The notes under the pieces were generated by a model. That model made no database searches, was not told where the DNA came from, and saw only the letters and a program-made list of their open reading frames with translations. A stretch of 64,000 nt of DNA from an uncultured Oxalobacteraceae bacterium (GTDB lineage: Bacteria; Pseudomonadota; Gammaproteobacteria; Burkholderiales; Burkholderiaceae_D): positions 29,732 through 93,731 of the forward strand of contig CAIOYD010000046.1 in the NCBI GenBank assembly GCA_903862415.1, given 5' to 3'. This document shows positions 1 through 7,680 of the stretch, one piece after another; within the stretch, counting starts at the first letter, position 1, and each line of letters begins with the position of its first letter. Both the position numbers and the translations under genes were made by a program.

Positions 1-653
1 CCATACCAGGGCCATATCGCCATATCAGCGATAGTGTACTCGTCACCGGCAATATACTGACTCTCAGCGAGCCGACGATCAAGCACATCCATTTGCCGTT
101 TAACTTCCATGGCATAGCGATCAATCGCGTATTCCACCTTGATCGGTGCATAGGCATAGAAGTGACCAAAACCACCACCCAAAAATGGCGCACTGCCCAT
201 TTGCCAGAACAGCCATGACAGGCACTCAGCTCTGGCTGGACCACCAGGCGGCAGAAAAGCGGCAAATTTTTCTGCCAGATACATCAGAATCGCACCAGAC
301 TCAAACACCCGCACCGGAGTCGAAGCGCTGCGATCCAGGAGCGCCGGAATTTTTGAGTTCGGATTGATTTCGACAAACCCACTGCTAAATTGCGCCCCTT
401 CGCCGATATTGATCAGCCAGGCATCATACTCGGCACCGCTGTGGCCGGCGGCCAGCAGCTCTTCCAGCATCACCGTGACCTTGACCCCATTAGGCGTTCC
501 CAGTGAATACAGCTGCAACGGATGCCGCCCGACAGGCAACTCCAGCGTATGGGTCGGCCCGGCGACGGGGCGATTAATATTGGCAAACCGTCCGGTTTGG
601 CCACTCTTGGGAGTCCAGACGCTAGCCGGGGTGTACGTTGCGGGAGTATTCAT
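1..653 (-). CDS. yghU: YghU-like glutathione S-transferase (partial, C-terminus off the window)
   Basis: The minus strand reads open from an ATG at 653 to base 1, giving about 217 residues with no stop, so the C-terminal part lies outside the window. The protein starts MNTPATYTPASVW and carries FANINRPVAGPTH, LPVGRHPLQLYSLGTPNG, NPNSKIPALLDR and GGGFGHFYAYAP. All are hallmarks of the YghU/YfcG glutathione-dependent disulfide-bond reductases of the GST superfamily. The thioredoxin-like domain occupies roughly residues 45-130 and the helical GST-C domain follows, with DEYTIADMAIWPW near the cut end. These cytoplasmic enzymes bind two glutathiones and reduce organic hydroperoxides or disulfides. 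The gene lies 48 bp downstream of a PNPOx-like gene on the same strand. Family assignment is strong; the physiological substrate is unknown. Confidence 0.9.
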   Translation of the reverse strand, partial: MNTPATYTPASVWTPKSGQTGRFANINRPVAGPTHTLELPVGRHPLQLYSLGTPNGVKVTVMLEELLAAGHSGAEYDAWLINIGEGAQFSSGFVEINPNSKIPALLDRSASTPVRVFESGAILMYLAEKFAAFLPPGGPARAECLSWLFWQMGSAPFLGGGFGHFYAYAPIKVEYAIDRYAMEVKRQMDVLDRRLAESQYIAGDEYTIADMAIWPWY

Positions 654-701
654 GGGATGCCTGACCTTATATGAGTGAAAGATGCTACCGCCAAATAAAT
701 T

Positions 702-1253
702 CTACGTATTTTTTTCCATAATATTGCTTGGAATACTATCCATACTAAGTTGATTTTTTTCTTCCCAATATAATTGAATACCTTCCTTACCTTTGCTGAT
801 AGCCCAGTCACTGAGTAACTCTCTATCTTCAACATAATTGTAAGTTGGCACGGCCATGCCACAGGAGGTTTGTACCAAATCAATCGCTAAATCGAAAATT
901 TGACGGGCGCCTGGAAGTGGCTTGAACAAAGAATACAACTCGTCCCATTCAGCGTCATTTTGATGAATTACTTTGGCCGTGCCGTAAAGACGCAAGATAA
1001 GTGGCGGCCCATCGAAGGCACAAAACATGATCGTCATACGGGGATTGACTTGTACATGGGCCGATGTTTCATTTCCGCTGCCAGTGACATTCAACCAGGC
1101 TACCCGATTATTATTTATCACCCGCAGGGAATCCATTCCTTTCGGGGATATGTTCACTCTGCTGGTATCTGTTGCTGTTCCGACGAAAAAAAGCTTCTGT
1201 TCCGAAATGAACTGAATCCATCGTTCAGAAAGTTCTGAAAATTGCTTAGCCAT
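702..1253 (-). CDS. pyridoxamine 5'-phosphate oxidase-fold (split-barrel flavin-binding) family protein
   Basis: The 183-residue product starts MAKQFSELSERWIQFI and contains FFVGTATDTSRVNISPKG, VAWLNVTGSGNETSAH and MTIMFCAFDGPPLILRLYG. This is the pattern of the PNPOx-like split-barrel proteins (PF01243 type) annotated as pyridoxamine 5'-phosphate oxidase family proteins. Such proteins bind FMN, F420 or heme in the cytoplasm; which applies here cannot be read from the sequence. It is much shorter in the C-terminal region than PdxH and lacks the PdxH dimerisation domain, so a true PNP oxidase role in vitamin B6 salvage is unlikely. A GAG ribosome-binding site precedes the ATG. It lies upstream of the yghU-like gene, perhaps co-transcribed with it. 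Family sure, function unknown. Confidence 0.85.
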   Translation of the reverse strand: MAKQFSELSERWIQFISEQKLFFVGTATDTSRVNISPKGMDSLRVINNNRVAWLNVTGSGNETSAHVQVNPRMTIMFCAFDGPPLILRLYGTAKVIHQNDAEWDELYSLFKPLPGARQIFDLAIDLVQTSCGMAVPTYNYVEDRELLSDWAISKGKEGIQLYWEEKNQLSMDSIPSNIMEKNT

Positions 1254-1374
1254 GATTAACTCTACCCACTCTGTTCATCCTGTAAGGACAATAATTTAAA
1301 AGTAAATAAATAGCAATGCACAGAGTTATTTCTTTCCGGCTGCCAGGCGGGCAAACGCATGATCGGTAGTTTAG

Positions 1375-1405
1375 TTGACCGCAGATTGTGAAGAAGCGTT
1401 CTAAT
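1375..1405 (+). promoter_or_regulatory. candidate sigma-70 promoter of the small secreted protein gene
   Basis: TTGACC at 1375-1380 resembles a -35 box. TCTAAT at 1400-1405 resembles a -10 box, at a long 19-bp spacing. It lies about 90 bp upstream of the start at 1496. A short inverted repeat (CGCAG 1449-1453 with CTGCG 1460-1464, flanked by GTA/TAC) would fall in the leader. The assignment is weak because of the spacing. Confidence 0.3.
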
Positions 1406-1495
1406 GAATTTCGTCAACTTAATCGCCCCGGGTGACGTTTTTGGAGTACGCAGTGACTGCTGCGCTACGTAACTTAAACTAAACAGGGAACTATC

Positions 1496-1747
1496 ATGAA
1501 CAAATTAATCACCACATTACTTGCTGCCACCTTAGCTACTGGTGCTGCATTTGCTCAAACTCCTGCAGCCACACCGACGGCACCTGCTGCGCCAGAAACG
1601 AAAGTCGTGACGGTGGCACCAGTGACAACAGCAAAAGCAGAAACGCCGGTCGTTGTGGCCCCAGCGACTGAAAAAACGACTGCCAAAGTTGCGGTTGCCA
1701 AAAAAGAAGTGAAGCCGACAGCAGTGAAAGATGCGACGGCTAAATAA
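1496..1747 (+). CDS. small exported Ala/Pro/Thr/Lys-rich protein
   Basis: The 83-residue product has a clear Sec signal peptide: basic MNK, a hydrophobic stretch, and an AAFA cut site near residue 20. The mature part of about 63 residues consists almost only of Ala, Pro, Thr, Val, Lys and Glu, with no cysteine and no recognisable fold. The composition predicts a disordered periplasmic or secreted peptide. Similar low-complexity exported peptides occur in Burkholderiales under the label hypothetical protein. The start is supported by AGGGA eight bases upstream of the ATG. The gene stands alone and ends at a strong bidirectional terminator shared with the lipocalin gene. No function can be assigned. 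A histone H1-like role, which the Lys/Ala composition might suggest, is made unlikely by the signal peptide. Confidence 0.75.
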   Translation: MNKLITTLLAATLATGAAFAQTPAATPTAPAAPETKVVTVAPVTTAKAETPVVVAPATEKTTAKVAVAKKEVKPTAVKDATAK

Positions 1748-1772
1748 GGTGACTCAGGCTTGAAGGTAAAAA

Positions 1773-1795
1773 AAACGGCGCTTTATGCGCCGTTT
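1773..1795. terminator. bidirectional rho-independent terminator
   Basis: Perfect 9-bp stem AAACGGCGC / GCGCCGTTT around a 5-base loop, preceded by an A run and followed by TTT. It lies between convergent genes (plus-strand small protein, minus-strand lipocalin) and suits both. Confidence 0.85.
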
Positions 1796-1812
1796 AAATT
1801 ACAAAGGTCAAT

Positions 1813-2331
1813 TCAATGTTGCACGGTGAAATGCAATTTCGTTAAATCAAAGCCCTGTTTGCGTGCAACTTCAAGTGCGGAGTCAAGCTGATCTTGTGGA
1901 AGTTTTTTGGAACGTGAAAGCAACCACAGGTAATGTCGGTCCGGGTTTCCGACCAGGGCCCATCTGTATTCCGAATCAAGGCCAAGAATCCAATAGTCTG
2001 CCCAAAACGGTCTGAAGAATGAAACACGCAGCCTGGCTGGATTACTGCCGTCAACGGCTTCGGCTACACCATCAGCCTTGTCGATTCCATTTTCTGTCAG
2101 GCATTGATTATGTACCCCGATTTTTCCTTCAGGCTCAAGCGTGTAATTGGCCTGTGTGTTGGCAATGCAGTGCCGCTGAAAAAACATCGGGAACGATCCG
2201 ATTTCATACCAGGTGCCAGCGTAACGCAGCAAATCGAGATTATCGACGCTGGTGACTTTTGTTTCATTTTTGTCCGATGTAACACAGGCGCACAAAAGCA
2301 ACGTAAAGATAACAATCAGATTTCGTAACAT
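1813..2331 (-). CDS. blc: Blc-type outer-membrane lipocalin lipoprotein
   Basis: The 172-residue protein has a lipoprotein signal peptide ending in a lipobox-like LCAC, with Cys16 as the probable lipidated residue. The -2 Cys is unusual. The lipocalin signature YAGTWYEIGSFP follows near residues 37-48, and LSRSKKLPQDQL near the C-terminus matches the Blc/apolipoprotein D group. Two further cysteines (CIANT, QCLTEN) could form a disulfide. Bacterial lipocalins of this family bind fatty acids or lysophospholipids and are anchored in the outer membrane, where they act in envelope maintenance under stress. The gene is monocistronic, lying between a terminator and ptsI, which is on the same strand 64 bp upstream of its start. 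Confidence 0.88.
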   Translation of the reverse strand: MLRNLIVIFTLLLCACVTSDKNETKVTSVDNLDLLRYAGTWYEIGSFPMFFQRHCIANTQANYTLEPEGKIGVHNQCLTENGIDKADGVAEAVDGSNPARLRVSFFRPFWADYWILGLDSEYRWALVGNPDRHYLWLLSRSKKLPQDQLDSALEVARKQGFDLTKLHFTVQH

Positions 2332-2395
2332 GAGTTTGCCTTCTGGTTGAAAGGTTCTGCAGCGATGGATTTACTTACCCTGCTTAACCCTCAGC

Positions 2396-4138
2396 TCACA
2401 ACGTCTGCAACAACCGGATTTCATCCGCAATCACTTCCGGATCATAGCTGCGCAGGATTTTTTTGACCGTGGCGTTGAGCTGCAGCAGATCGAGATTCAT
2501 GACTTCCTGTTTAATCTCCAGCAACTGCGCCGGTGGCATCGACAATACCCGGAAACCCATACCGAGCAACAATCGGGTGAGCTTGATGTCGCCCGCCATG
2601 CCGCCGCAGATCGACACCGGAATACCGGCCTTGTCGGCGGCTTTGACTGTCATGTGCAGCAGTTGCAAAATCGCCGGATGAACATCGTCGTACAGATGCG
2701 CCACGGCGTAATCGGCACGGTCGATGGCCAGGGTATATTGAATCAGATCGTTGGTGCCAACCGATAAAAAATCCAGTTTTTTGACAAACATCGGCAGGCT
2801 CAGGGCAGCGGCCGGGATTTCTATCATGGCACCGATTTTCATTTTCGGATCAAAGGCCTGTCCCAGTTGAGTCAGTTGCTGTCTGGCCTGTGCCACCATC
2901 GCCAGGGTCTGATCGATTTCAAAAGAGTGCGACAACATTGGAATGAGCAGCTGCACTTCACCAAACGCCGAGGCGCGCAAAATCGCCCGCAACTGGGTCA
3001 AAAATAATTGTGGTTCGGCCAGACAGTAACGTATCGCGCGCAAGCCGAGTGCCGGATTGAGGGTGGAATTATCCGATTCATCAAGCGGCTTGTCGGCACC
3101 GACGTCGAGCGTGCGTATCGTCACCGGGCGGCCTTTCATGGCCACGACGGTAGTTTTGTAAGCCTCAAACTGCTCTTCTTCGGTGGGCAGCATATTGTTG
3201 CGGCCCATGAATAAAAATTCCGAACGGAACAGACCCACGCCGGATGCACCGACTTCATTGGCCGCATGCGCATGTTCGGGTAACTCGATATTGGCCAAGA
3301 GCGTAATCGTGGTGCCATCTTTGGTGACGGCCGAGGTCTTTTTTAAGCGCGTGAGTTTTTTGCGGATGCGCTGCAGTTCGGCCTGTTTGTCGCGATACTC
3401 GTCGAGCACAATCTGCGGTGGCGCAACGATGACGACACCGGCGACACTGTCGATAATGAGCCAGTCATCCTGTTTAATCAATTCGCTGGCATTACCCATC
3501 CCGACCACGGCCGGAATACCCAGACTGCGCGAAACAATAGCGGTATGAGCGCTGTGGCTGCCTTCATCGGTGACAAAGCCGACAAAGGCGGAATTCTGAA
3601 ACTGCATCATGTCGGCCGGAGAAATATCCCTTGCCACCACGATCATGTGGGCATTCTGTTCATCCACTCCGGTATGGCTGGGCAGGACGGTGGCTGAGCC
3701 GGTCAGCAGTTTTAAGATGCGGTCGGCGACCTGAGCAATATCGGCTTTACGTTCGCGCAGATAGTCATCTTCGATTTCATCAAACTGGGCCAGCAAGACA
3801 TCGATCTGGGTAACGAGCGCCCATTCGGCATTGTAATGACGGGTACGAATAATTTCGAGCGGCGCCTGCGCCAACATCGGATCGGATAAAAACAGCGAAT
3901 GCACGTCCAGAAAAGCACCCAGTTCAGAGGGTGCATCGGCGGGCAGATCGGCCCAGACTTTTTGCAGTTCGCGATCAGCCGCTGCCAGGGCATTTTGCAG
4001 GCGCAGCACTTCGGCTTCCACCTGTTCCTGACCCACCAGATAATGCTGAACTTCGAGCGCGGCCGGATGCAACAAATGAGCGCGACCAATGGCAATGCCA
4101 CGTGAAACCGGGATGCCTTGCAGTGTAAATGAAATCAT
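2396..4138 (-). CDS. ptsI: phosphoenolpyruvate-protein phosphotransferase (PTS enzyme I)
   Basis: Enzyme I takes the phosphate of phosphoenolpyruvate and passes it to HPr in the cytoplasm. The frame is open from 4198, but the family N-terminus is MISFTLQGIPVSRGIAIG, and this ATG at 4138 has a GGGGGG Shine-Dalgarno run just upstream. That gives 580 residues, close to the usual 575. The phosphohistidine is in SHSAHTAIVSRS (about His198). The PEP-binding barrel carries ATP-like signature FRSEFLFMGR, and the C-terminal active-site Cys is in SICGGMAGD. Directly upstream on the same strand lie HPr and an EIIA, with no sugar permease nearby. In Burkholderiales this EI-HPr-EIIA set is thought to be regulatory, sensing PEP rather than importing sugar. 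Confidence 0.96.
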   Translation of the reverse strand: MISFTLQGIPVSRGIAIGRAHLLHPAALEVQHYLVGQEQVEAEVLRLQNALAAADRELQKVWADLPADAPSELGAFLDVHSLFLSDPMLAQAPLEIIRTRHYNAEWALVTQIDVLLAQFDEIEDDYLRERKADIAQVADRILKLLTGSATVLPSHTGVDEQNAHMIVVARDISPADMMQFQNSAFVGFVTDEGSHSAHTAIVSRSLGIPAVVGMGNASELIKQDDWLIIDSVAGVVIVAPPQIVLDEYRDKQAELQRIRKKLTRLKKTSAVTKDGTTITLLANIELPEHAHAANEVGASGVGLFRSEFLFMGRNNMLPTEEEQFEAYKTTVVAMKGRPVTIRTLDVGADKPLDESDNSTLNPALGLRAIRYCLAEPQLFLTQLRAILRASAFGEVQLLIPMLSHSFEIDQTLAMVAQARQQLTQLGQAFDPKMKIGAMIEIPAAALSLPMFVKKLDFLSVGTNDLIQYTLAIDRADYAVAHLYDDVHPAILQLLHMTVKAADKAGIPVSICGGMAGDIKLTRLLLGMGFRVLSMPPAQLLEIKQEVMNLDLLQLNATVKKILRSYDPEVIADEIRLLQTL

Positions 4139-4181
4139 ATGCCCCCCCGATAGTGTATTACCTGACGTGTTGCTTAATAAA

Positions 4182-4448
4182 TTACTCGCCTTCACCAAAA
4201 CGTTCGGCCACCAGCGTGGTCAGTGCGGCGCTGCATTCGTGCTCATCTTCACCGGTGGTTTCGACGCTGATACGACTGCCTTTGCCGGCGGCCAGCATCA
4301 TCACGCCCATTATGGATTTGCCATTGACGCGTTTGTTATTGCGTGTGATCCAGACTTCCGATTTGTACTTGGAGGCCAGTTGGGTCAGTTTGGCAGATGC
4401 CCTGGCGTGTAGCCCGAGCTTGTTGACAATTTCCAGTTCTACTTGCAT
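4182..4448 (-). CDS. ptsH: phosphocarrier protein HPr
   Basis: The 88-residue protein is the phosphocarrier between enzyme I and EIIA. The active-site motif GLHARAS gives the phosphorylatable His14. The second signature KSIMGVMML contains Ser45, the site used by HPr kinase/phosphorylase (HprK) where that enzyme is present, so both regulatory positions are conserved. The acidic tail GEDEHEC...GEGE is typical of proteobacterial HPr. The gene lies 43 bp upstream of ptsI and 47 bp downstream of the EIIA gene, all on the minus strand, which supports a single transcript. It is the same size as other HPr proteins (85-90 residues). Confidence 0.96.
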   Translation of the reverse strand: MQVELEIVNKLGLHARASAKLTQLASKYKSEVWITRNNKRVNGKSIMGVMMLAAGKGSRISVETTGEDEHECSAALTTLVAERFGEGE

Positions 4449-4495
4449 TTTGTGTCCTCAGTGTGAATGAACTCGTGGTCCATTTTCTCTATAAT

Positions 4496-4903
4496 TTAAT
4501 GGGGTGCGATCCGCAGCCGGTTGTCGACCCGCACCGCCCCATTTTGTGCTCCTGCCTGCGCCATTTCAAATACTACTTCCAGGGTGTCATTCCGGTACGT
4601 CAGTGCCCGCAACAACATGGGCAAACTCAGACCGGCCAACACCACCACCTGATCGAGGGCATCGAGTTTCTGGCTGCAATTGGCGGGAGTTCCACCAAAC
4701 ACATCCGTCAACACCAGCACGCCATCACCCAGATTGAGCCGCTCAATGGCCTGCTTGGCCAGCTCAATAACTTCTTCAGTACTTTGATCCGGCTGTACAT
4801 CGATGGCTTCGAGGTACTCCGGTTTGCTGCGAAAAACATGTTGTGCCGCAATAATAAAGGCATTCCCCAGTGGTGCATGTGCCAATATAAGTAGTCCAAC
4901 CAT
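4496..4903 (-). CDS. PTS EIIA component, mannose/fructose (ManX-like) family
   Basis: A 135-residue EIIA of the mannose superfamily. The N-terminus MVGLLILAHAPLGNAF places the phosphorylated His at residue 9, and VLVLTDVFGGTPANCS is the second family signature. No EIIB, EIIC or EIID gene is found nearby, so the protein probably ends a regulatory phosphorelay EI-HPr-EIIA rather than feeding a permease. The gene follows gshB by only 3 bp and precedes ptsH by 47 bp, so redox and PTS genes look co-transcribed. That linkage is a known betaproteobacterial arrangement. Regulatory targets cannot be inferred from this sequence. Confidence 0.93.
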   Translation of the reverse strand: MVGLLILAHAPLGNAFIIAAQHVFRSKPEYLEAIDVQPDQSTEEVIELAKQAIERLNLGDGVLVLTDVFGGTPANCSQKLDALDQVVVLAGLSLPMLLRALTYRNDTLEVVFEMAQAGAQNGAVRVDNRLRIAPH

Positions 4904-4906
4904 GGA

Positions 4907-5845
4907 TTAAACCCGCTCCAGTGCATCAATAAACATGGCTGCCACATCAAACCCGGTTTGCTGCGTAATTTCTTGGAAGCAAGTTGGGCTGGTGACATTC
5001 ACTTCGGTTAAATAATTCCCTATGACATCACAACCGACTAATAATAAACCGCGTTGGGCCAAAATTGGCGCTAAAGTTGAAGCTATTTCACTTTCTTTCG
5101 CTGTCAGGGGCTGTGCCACCCCTGTTCCGCCGGCCGCCAGGTTGCCTCTGACTTCGCCTGCCACGGGTATTCTAGCCAAAGAAAACGGTACAACTTTGCC
5201 GCCAATCAATAAAACCCGCTTATCGCCGTGCTTAATTTCCGGGATATAACGCTGCCCCATAATGGTACGACTGCCATTTTGAGTGAGCATTTCGATAATA
5301 GCGCCCAGGTTAAGGCCATCGGCGCCGACTTTAAAAACCCCGGCGCCTCCCATGCCATCGAGCGGTTTTAAAATGATGTCCCCATGTTCGGCATGAAAAC
5401 GCCGCAAGCGCGCTTCATCGCGGGTAACGATGGTCGGGGCGGTAAATTGTGGAAATTGCGCAATACTGAGCTTTTCGTTATGACTGCGGATGGCGGCCGG
5501 TTTGTTAAACACCCGTGCACCAGCGAGCTCGGCGAGTTCAAGCAAATAGGTGGCGTAGACATATTCCATGTCAAACGGTGGATCTTTACGCTGCAGGACG
5601 GCATCGAATTTAGTCAGCGCCATTTCCCCCACCACCTCAGCCTGATACCAGACAGCTTCACCGGTGAGCCGGATGCGTCGGATCTGCGCGACCACTTCAC
5701 CACCGGCATACGCCATATCCTGCGGTTCAAACGTGTACAGCTCATGCCCACGTTTGGCCGCTTCGCGCATCATCGCAAAGGTCGTGTCCTTATAGATCTT
5801 GAACTCATCGAGCGGGTCGGTCAGAAACGCGATTTTCATCTTCAC
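4907..5845 (-). CDS. gshB: glutathione synthetase
   Basis: GshB joins gamma-glutamylcysteine and glycine using ATP, the second step of glutathione synthesis. The 312-residue protein matches the bacterial family length (about 315). It has the N-terminal substrate domain with IAFLTDPLDEFKIYKDTTFAMM. The ATP-grasp domain is seen in ILKPLDGMGGAGVFKV (lid/P-loop region), IPEIKHGDKRVLLIGG, RGNLAAGGTG and the metal-binding end DVIGNYLTEVNVTSPT. It starts 6 bp after the gshA stop and ends 3 bp before the EIIA gene, so it belongs to the gshA-gshB-EIIA-ptsH-ptsI operon. Confidence 0.97.
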   Translation of the reverse strand: MKMKIAFLTDPLDEFKIYKDTTFAMMREAAKRGHELYTFEPQDMAYAGGEVVAQIRRIRLTGEAVWYQAEVVGEMALTKFDAVLQRKDPPFDMEYVYATYLLELAELAGARVFNKPAAIRSHNEKLSIAQFPQFTAPTIVTRDEARLRRFHAEHGDIILKPLDGMGGAGVFKVGADGLNLGAIIEMLTQNGSRTIMGQRYIPEIKHGDKRVLLIGGKVVPFSLARIPVAGEVRGNLAAGGTGVAQPLTAKESEIASTLAPILAQRGLLLVGCDVIGNYLTEVNVTSPTCFQEITQQTGFDVAAMFIDALERV

Positions 5846-5851
5846 TCCAGA

Positions 5852-7150
5852 TTAATAGGCATCCGGATTCGGATCGGTTTTTTCCAGTTCCAGCGATGCC
5901 GCCAGCAAGGCCAGACGACCGACCACGCCATACATATAGAAACGGTTCGGAGACGCCGTACCCGGTTTGGCATGGACATCCGGCAACGCATGTTGCTGGG
6001 CAAACGCCAACGGGACAAAGTGCGCACCCGGGGCATTCAGATTTTCATCCACGCCACGACCGGAATGGACGCGGTAAAAACCACCGATCACATACCGGTC
6101 CATCATGTAGACCACCGGCTCGGCAACGGCTTCGTTGATTTGCTCAAAGGTGTGTACGCCTTCCTGGATAATCACATCGCTGACTTCCAGACCTTCTTTG
6201 ACCACCGACATTTTATTGCGCTGTTTGCGGTTCAAATCTTTGACGTCACTCGCGTCATGCACCGTCATGATGCCCATGCCATACGTACCGGCATCGGCTT
6301 TGACGATCACAAACGGTTTTTCCTTGATGCCGTATTCCTTGTATTTTTTGCGGATTTTGGTCAGCACCATATCGACCTGTGCGGCCAGCACATCTTCGCC
6401 GATACGCTCATGGAAATTGATGCCTGACGCTTTGCCAAAATAAGGATTGAGCATCCAGGGATCGACGTCAACGATTTTGGCAAATTTTTTCACCACTTCA
6501 TCATAGGCAGCGAAGTGATTAGTTTTGCGTCGCACTGCCCAACCGGCATGCAGAGGCGGCAGCAGGGTTTGCTCGTGCAGATTTTCCAGTATCGGCGGGA
6601 TACCGGCCGAGAGATCGTTATTGAGCAAAATGGTGCACGGATCAAACCCGGCCAGGCCCAGACGACGGCCATTGGCGGAGCGTTCCAGCGGTTCGAGGGT
6701 CAGCACCGAACCGTCGGGCAATTCCAGATTGGTCGGTTCTTTGATTTCATCCGACAAACTGCCCAGACGCACATTGAGTCCGGTCTGACGGAAAATCTGA
6801 ATCAGGCGTGCGACGTTTTGCAGATAAAAGGTATTGCGGGTATGCCGTTCAGGAATGAGTAACAGGTTTTTGGCATCGGGGCAGTATTTTTCAATCGCCG
6901 CCATCGCCGCCTGCACTGCCAGCGGCAGCATTTCCGGGGCCAGATTGTTAAATCCGCCCGGATATAAATTGGTATCTACCGGTGCGAGCTTAAAACCCGA
7001 GTTGCGCAAGTCGACAGAACAGTAAAACGGCGGGGTATGTTCCTGCCATTCCAGTCTGAACCAGCGTTCAATGGCTGGCGTAGCTTCCAGAATTTTCTTT
7101 TCAAGTTCGAGCAGCGGGCCATTTAATGCCGTAACTAAATGTGGGACCAT
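5852..7150 (-). CDS. gshA: glutamate-cysteine ligase, betaproteobacterial type
   Basis: This enzyme makes gamma-glutamylcysteine, the first and usually limiting step of glutathione synthesis. The product resembles the distinct proteobacterial glutamate-cysteine ligase family found beside gshB in Burkholderiales, not the E. coli GshA type. Landmarks are LLLIPERHTRNTFYL, the Lys- and Gly-rich VIVKADAGTYGMGIMT and YVIGGFYRVHSGRGVDENLN, which resemble ATP-grasp elements. The frame is open from 7291, but MVPHLVTALNGPLLELEKK at 7150 fits the family start and has AAGG upstream, giving 432 residues. It is the first gene of the operon; its promoter must lie within 7151-7680. Confidence 0.93.
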   Translation of the reverse strand: MVPHLVTALNGPLLELEKKILEATPAIERWFRLEWQEHTPPFYCSVDLRNSGFKLAPVDTNLYPGGFNNLAPEMLPLAVQAAMAAIEKYCPDAKNLLLIPERHTRNTFYLQNVARLIQIFRQTGLNVRLGSLSDEIKEPTNLELPDGSVLTLEPLERSANGRRLGLAGFDPCTILLNNDLSAGIPPILENLHEQTLLPPLHAGWAVRRKTNHFAAYDEVVKKFAKIVDVDPWMLNPYFGKASGINFHERIGEDVLAAQVDMVLTKIRKKYKEYGIKEKPFVIVKADAGTYGMGIMTVHDASDVKDLNRKQRNKMSVVKEGLEVSDVIIQEGVHTFEQINEAVAEPVVYMMDRYVIGGFYRVHSGRGVDENLNAPGAHFVPLAFAQQHALPDVHAKPGTASPNRFYMYGVVGRLALLAASLELEKTDPNPDAY

Positions 7151-7680
7151 GAGTAACCTTATGCGGAATGACGACGAAATGACAACAAATAACGTGCAAT
7201 AGATACAAATACAATATTGCGATTCTAGCTGGAATTGAAAAACGGCGTAGCCTGTCCATAATAGTCTGTCCAAGTTGGGATAGAAGGGCATTTAACAAGG
7301 GCAAGACTTAAATAGGGCAAAATTTACCCTGTCTGGCGGCATGAGTTACTGTTTTGCATCACAAAAAGCCGATTAAGCAACGACGAACAAAACAGACCAG
7401 CGAAAAAACACGGTATATACCAAAGATTTCAACTTGAAGGGCCTTGAGGCAACGGCAGCGAATTCCACCTTGTCAGCCCGCGTTTTAGCTTGAACGCATT
7501 CACCCCAAAATAACTGCAGACATCTCTGAAATAATTTTTAAAAATAAAGAAATTTTTACAAAATAAATAAAAAACTCCTAAAACTTTTTACTCAAAAATA
7601 TGAACAAATAGGCTATTCAATTTAATAATTAAATAGCCTATTTGGCCACTCACTGCCACAACCGGCAAAAGGAATTTACT
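7151..7680. other. 530-bp intergenic region between divergent gshA and the pentapeptide-repeat block
   Basis: No coding frame with a credible start was found here. The region must hold the gshA promoter on the minus strand and the promoter of the pentapeptide-repeat genes on the plus strand. From about 7500 onward the DNA becomes strikingly AT-rich with A/T runs, marking the edge of the low-GC block. The only clear structure is the inverted repeat at 7605-7644. No sigma-70 boxes were convincing enough to list. Confidence 0.6.
7605..7644. promoter_or_regulatory. perfect 13-bp inverted repeat upstream of the first pentapeptide-repeat gene
   Basis: CAAATAGGCTATT at 7605-7617 is repeated as its exact reverse complement at 7632-7644, with a 14-bp AT spacer. 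It ends 36 bp before the ATG at 7681, so it would lie in the promoter or 5' leader. It could be an operator for a dimeric regulator or an RNA hairpin near the ribosome-binding site. There is no U run, so it is not a normal terminator. The spacer motif TTCAATTTAAT also occurs 28 bp before the second gene (10399 on). Confidence 0.6.

Noticed and set aside
1496..1747. Histone H1-like DNA-binding protein from the Ala/Lys/Pro composition
   Set aside because: A clear Sec signal peptide points to export.
5384..6427. A 347-codon plus-strand frame antisense to gshB/gshA
   Set aside because: It lies wholly opposite two well-conserved genes; the product is His/Arg-rich with no known domain, as expected of an antisense shadow of GC-rich codons.
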